64,000 nt of DNA from the NCBI GenBank assembly GCA_018842655.1, contig JAGTWN010000004.1:1736001-1800000 (forward strand), given 5' to 3'. The notes beneath the pieces are model-generated. The model saw only the letters and a program-made list of their open reading frames with translations, did not search any database and was not told the DNA's origin. Positions within the stretch are counted from its first letter, which is position 1; each line of letters opens with the position of its first letter. Shown here in pieces: positions 61,815 through 64,000 of the stretch. The stretch comes from Candidatus Pantoea haifensis. Lineage in GTDB: Bacteria; Pseudomonadota; Gammaproteobacteria; Enterobacterales; Enterobacteriaceae. The position numbers were made by a program, and so were the translations under genes.

Positions 61815-62597
61815 TTAGTCACCATATACATTAAAATCAAAATACTTCTTCGCCAGCTTGTCGTAAGTCCCGTCTTTGCGCATCTCATCAAAGGCTTTGT
61901 CGATAGCGGTTTTCAGTTCAGTATCCCCTTTACGCAGGCCCATACCGGTGCCGACGCCAAAGATTTGGTCATCTTTCACGGCCGGACCGGCAAAGGCGTA
62001 GTTCTTACCGACAGCCTGCTTCAGAAAGCCTTCACTTGCCTGAATTTCGTCCTGGAACGCAGCATCAATACGGCCCGCATTCAGGTCCTGATAAACCAAA
62101 TCCTGGTTAGCATACGGCGTGACGGTTACGCCTTTTGGTCGCCAGTATTGATTGGCATAGGTTTCCTGGGTTGTACCCTGCAACAGACCAATATTTTTGC
62201 CTTTCAGAGAGTCGACAGTTGGCTCAATTTTTGCGCCTTTCGGTGCCACTAAGCGTGCATTGGCAGCGTAGAGTTTTTCAGAAAAGGCGATCTCTTCCTG
62301 ACGTTTTGCTGTGATTGAAAGTGATGAAATGATGGCATCAATTTTCTTGGCTTTAAGAGAAGGAATGAGCGCATCGAAGTCGCTTTCAACGTAGGTGCAT
62401 TTAGTGTTAATGCGTTTGCAGATTTCATTGGCCAGATCGATATCAAAGCCCACTAACTGCCCTTGCGCGTTTTTTGACTCAAACGGTGGGTAAGTTGGAT
62501 CAGTTCCGATGCGGATAGAGCCAGGGACCGCAGCGAAGACGCTGGCGGCGCTGGACAAGCCCAACATCAGAGAAAGAGCCAGAACACGCTTTTTCAT
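61815..62597 (-). CDS. hisJ: Periplasmic histidine/basic amino acid binding protein HisJ (ArgT-like features)
   Basis: This is the periplasmic receptor for HisQMP. It is 260 residues with a 22-residue Sec signal ([22 protein letters not shown]). Several stretches are HisJ-like ([26 protein letters not shown]). Others read like the E. coli paralogue ArgT ([41 protein letters not shown]). E. coli has argT and hisJ in tandem at this position, but here there is one gene. It may bind histidine, lysine, arginine and ornithine. GAGGGT precedes the ATG. A sigma54 promoter and NtrC site lie upstream. Confidence 0.93.
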   Translation of the reverse strand: MKKRVLALSLMLGLSSAASVFAAVPGSIRIGTDPTYPPFESKNAQGQLVGFDIDLANEICKRINTKCTYVESDFDALIPSLKAKKIDAIISSLSITAKRQEEIAFSEKLYAANARLVAPKGAKIEPTVDSLKGKNIGLLQGTTQETYANQYWRPKGVTVTPYANQDLVYQDLNAGRIDAAFQDEIQASEGFLKQAVGKNYAFAGPAVKDDQIFGVGTGMGLRKGDTELKTAIDKAFDEMRKDGTYDKLAKKYFDFNVYGD

Positions 62598-62656
62598 AGA
62601 TTACCCTCAAGTAAGTGCTTTTTGTTATGTGCTACGTGATGTGTTTGCGCAGGTTA

Positions 62657-62674
62657 ATTTGCATGTTTCATGCC
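62657..62674 (-). promoter_or_regulatory. Sigma54 (RpoN) promoter of hisJ
   Basis: On the minus strand TGGCATGAAACATGCAAA has the required GG (-24) and GC (-12) separated by exactly 10 bases, close to the consensus TGGCAC-N5-TTGCA. The expected start would be about 50 nt upstream of the hisJ ATG. E. coli and Salmonella argT are known to be RpoN/NtrC-dependent. Confidence 0.78.
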
Positions 62675-62787
62675 AGTTCTGCAAGTTATCAGCATACTTA
62701 GCGTGACGCTGAACAGGCGAAAATGCGCTGTTTGTGAGGGGAATATATCAGCGATGTCACCGAGAAAAAGCGATGTTGTTAACTTTT

Positions 62788-62855
62788 GGTGCATTAAATG
62801 CACGAAGAGTGATCCCTGGCGCGCGGATGCACCAAAAAAGTGCAATCTATGCACC
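62788..62855. promoter_or_regulatory. NtrC enhancer-like sites upstream of hisJ
   Basis: A perfect palindromic match to the NtrC pattern is TGCACC-AAAAA-AGTGCA at 62828-62844, centred about 175 bp upstream of the -12 element. Extra half-sites are GGTGCA (62788-62793), TGCACG (62799-62804) and TGCACC (62850-62855). The last lies inside the 3' end of ubiX. The spacing suits enhancer action through looping. Confidence 0.75.
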
Positions 62856-63416
62856 TTGCCAGCGCGTAAACAAATCTTCCGGTAATTCGATATCAAACTG
62901 GTCAATAACGCGATTTACGGTTTGATCAACCAGCTCTTCAATGTTTTGTGGACGATGATAGAAGGCAGGAACCGGTGGCATGATAATGGCCCCAAGCTCA
63001 GCAGCAGTGGTCATCATGCGTAAATGGCCCAGATGTAGTGGTGTTTCACGTACACAAAGCACCAGCTTGCGCTGCTCTTTCAATACCACATCGGCGGCAC
63101 GTGTTAATAAAGAATCGCTGTAGCTGTGCACAATACCCGACAGGGTTTTCATTGAGCACGGCAGAATGGCCATGCCGAGAGTTTTAAAGGAGCCAGAGGA
63201 AATCGTTGCCGCAATATCGCGCACATCGTGCACCACATCCGCTAATGCCTGCACATCCCGTAAGCTGTAATCGGTTTCCAGCCCCAGCGTCTGACGCGCC
63301 GCCTGGCTCATCACCAGGTGTGTTTCCACCTCTTCCACCTGCTGTAAAACCTGCAGCATGCGCACGCCGTAGATCACGCCGCTGGCACCAGAAATGCCAA
63401 TGATGAGTCGTTTCAT
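62847..63416 (-). CDS. ubiX: Flavin prenyltransferase UbiX
   Basis: UbiX makes prenylated FMN, the cofactor of the UbiD decarboxylase in ubiquinone synthesis. It is 189 residues, as in E. coli. Flavoprotein-family motifs are IGISGASGVIYGVRMLQVL, the SSGSFKTLGMAILPCSMKT block and LCVRETPLHLGHLRMM. Its stop lies beside the NtrC site of hisJ with no clear terminator. purF is upstream on the same strand. Confidence 0.96.
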   Translation of the reverse strand: MKRLIIGISGASGVIYGVRMLQVLQQVEEVETHLVMSQAARQTLGLETDYSLRDVQALADVVHDVRDIAATISSGSFKTLGMAILPCSMKTLSGIVHSYSDSLLTRAADVVLKEQRKLVLCVRETPLHLGHLRMMTTAAELGAIIMPPVPAFYHRPQNIEELVDQTVNRVIDQFDIELPEDLFTRWQGA

Positions 63417-63470
63417 AATTCAGCCTTGCTGTCTCAAAGTGGGCCATCATAACGCGGCTGCATAAAATAG

Positions 63471-63499
63471 AAAAAGGCGAGATTGCTCTCGCCTTTTTT
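63471..63499. terminator. purF terminator
   Basis: A 12-bp stem AAAAAGGCGAGA, loop TTGC, TCTCGCCTTTTT, with A/T runs on both sides, lies about 37 bp after the purF stop on the minus strand. It separates purF from ubiX and could act in both directions. Confidence 0.88.
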
Positions 63500-63535
63500 C
63501 ACTGCCGGTACGGTTTACTGGCTTAACACAAAGTC

Positions 63536-64000
63536 TCAGCCTTCGTTGTGCAGTTCGAGGTTCTCGACCTCATTTTGACGCGCAATCGCTTTTGCGTCGT
63601 CATTACGCAAGGATTCGAGATATTCCAGATAACGCTGGTCAACATCTTTGGTGACGTAAACCCCGTTAAATACCGAGCATTCAAACTGGGTAATGTCTGG
63701 GTTCTCTTCACGTACTGCTTCGATAAGATCGTTCAGGTCCTGGAAAATCAGTGCATCGGCTTTGATCAGCTGACAAATTTCATCCACTTCACGACCGTGA
63801 GCAATCAGTTCAGTTGCGCTTGGCATATCAATGCCGTACACATTCGGGAAACGGATTTCTGGTGCCGCTGATGCCAGGTAAACACGTTTTGCACCCGCTT
63901 CACGCGCCATCTCAATGATTTGCTCTGAGGTGGTGCCACGCACAATAGAGTCATCAACCAGCAGGACGTTTTTATCACGAAACTCAGCGCGGTTAGCGTT
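63536..64000 (-). CDS. purF: Amidophosphoribosyltransferase PurF, 3' part (runs off the window)
   Basis: PurF makes 5-phosphoribosylamine from PRPP and glutamine, the first step of purine synthesis. Only the last 154 codons are inside the window, and the gene continues past position 64000 on the minus strand. The PRPP-binding motif [13 protein letters not shown] of the phosphoribosyltransferase domain is seen, then [20 protein letters not shown] and the C-terminus [12 protein letters not shown]. These match E. coli PurF closely. The N-terminal glutaminase domain is outside. An internal ATG at 63943 is not a real start. Confidence 0.97.
   Translation of the reverse strand, partial: NANRAEFRDKNVLLVDDSIVRGTTSEQIIEMAREAGAKRVYLASAAPEIRFPNVYGIDMPSATELIAHGREVDEICQLIKADALIFQDLNDLIEAVREENPDITQFECSVFNGVYVTKDVDQRYLEYLESLRNDDAKAIARQNEVENLELHNEG

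Overview
The window is chromosomal DNA of a gammaproteobacterium of the order Enterobacterales. Nearly every protein matches an Escherichia coli counterpart in length and motif. The gene order (rcsD-rcsB/rcsC-gyrA-ubiG ... nrdAB-yfaE ... elaB/elaA ... nuoA-N-lrhA-alaA-yfbR ... ackA-pta ... yfcD-yfcF-yfcH-hisPMQJ-ubiX-purF) is the E. coli 47-52 min order with insertions and losses. A Pantoea/Erwinia-type genome is the best guess. That is an inference from synteny, not from a marker gene.

Layout. 1-7.8 kb: an MFS exporter gene followed by the Rcs envelope-stress phosphorelay (rcsD, rcsB, convergent rcsC). 8.0-11.6 kb: gyrA, with wild-type quinolone-resistance positions, and divergent ubiG. 11.6-19.4 kb: an autoinducer-2 uptake and processing locus (lsrR-lsrK facing lsrA-lsrC-lsrD-lsrB-lsrG) sits between ubiG and nrdA and has no lsrF. 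19.4-23.5 kb: nrdA-nrdB-yfaE, the aerobic class Ia ribonucleotide reductase, preceded by DnaA boxes and NrdR-like boxes. 23.6-30.2 kb: a CinA-like gene, elaB, the glucan-biosynthesis gene opgD, elaA, and a two-gene unit of an MFS transporter and a DUF308-like membrane protein with a papain-like tail. 30.3-45.5 kb: the complete 13-gene nuo operon for respiratory complex I, read on the minus strand. 46.1-52 kb: lrhA, alaA, yfbR, hxpA-like, yfbU, yfbV. 52-55.4 kb: ackA-pta for acetate overflow. 55.6-64 kb: a PuuE/GabT-like aminotransferase, yfcD, yfcF, yfcH, the histidine/basic amino acid ABC transporter hisJQMP, ubiX and the 3' part of purF.

The most important technical observation is that nine genes (ubiG, lsrG, lsrC, lsrK, nrdB, nuoM, nuoL, nuoG and the hxpA/yfbT homologue) are broken by twelve small frameshifts. 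Every one lies in a run of 4-7 identical bases, and every one is repaired by adding one or two bases to that run. Because genes expected to be essential or near-essential are hit and only shortening is seen, these look like homopolymer under-calls in the assembly rather than real mutations. I therefore give whole-gene coordinates for them.

The most interesting biology is regulatory. hisJ has a sigma54 promoter (GG-N10-GC) with an NtrC-type palindrome about 175 bp upstream. A full ERIC repeat lies between hisJ and hisQ, and an internally deleted ERIC lies just before yfcH. The nuo upstream region carries two perfect inverted repeats. The lsr locus lacks its thiolase gene, so P-AI-2 breakdown must end differently or be completed elsewhere.
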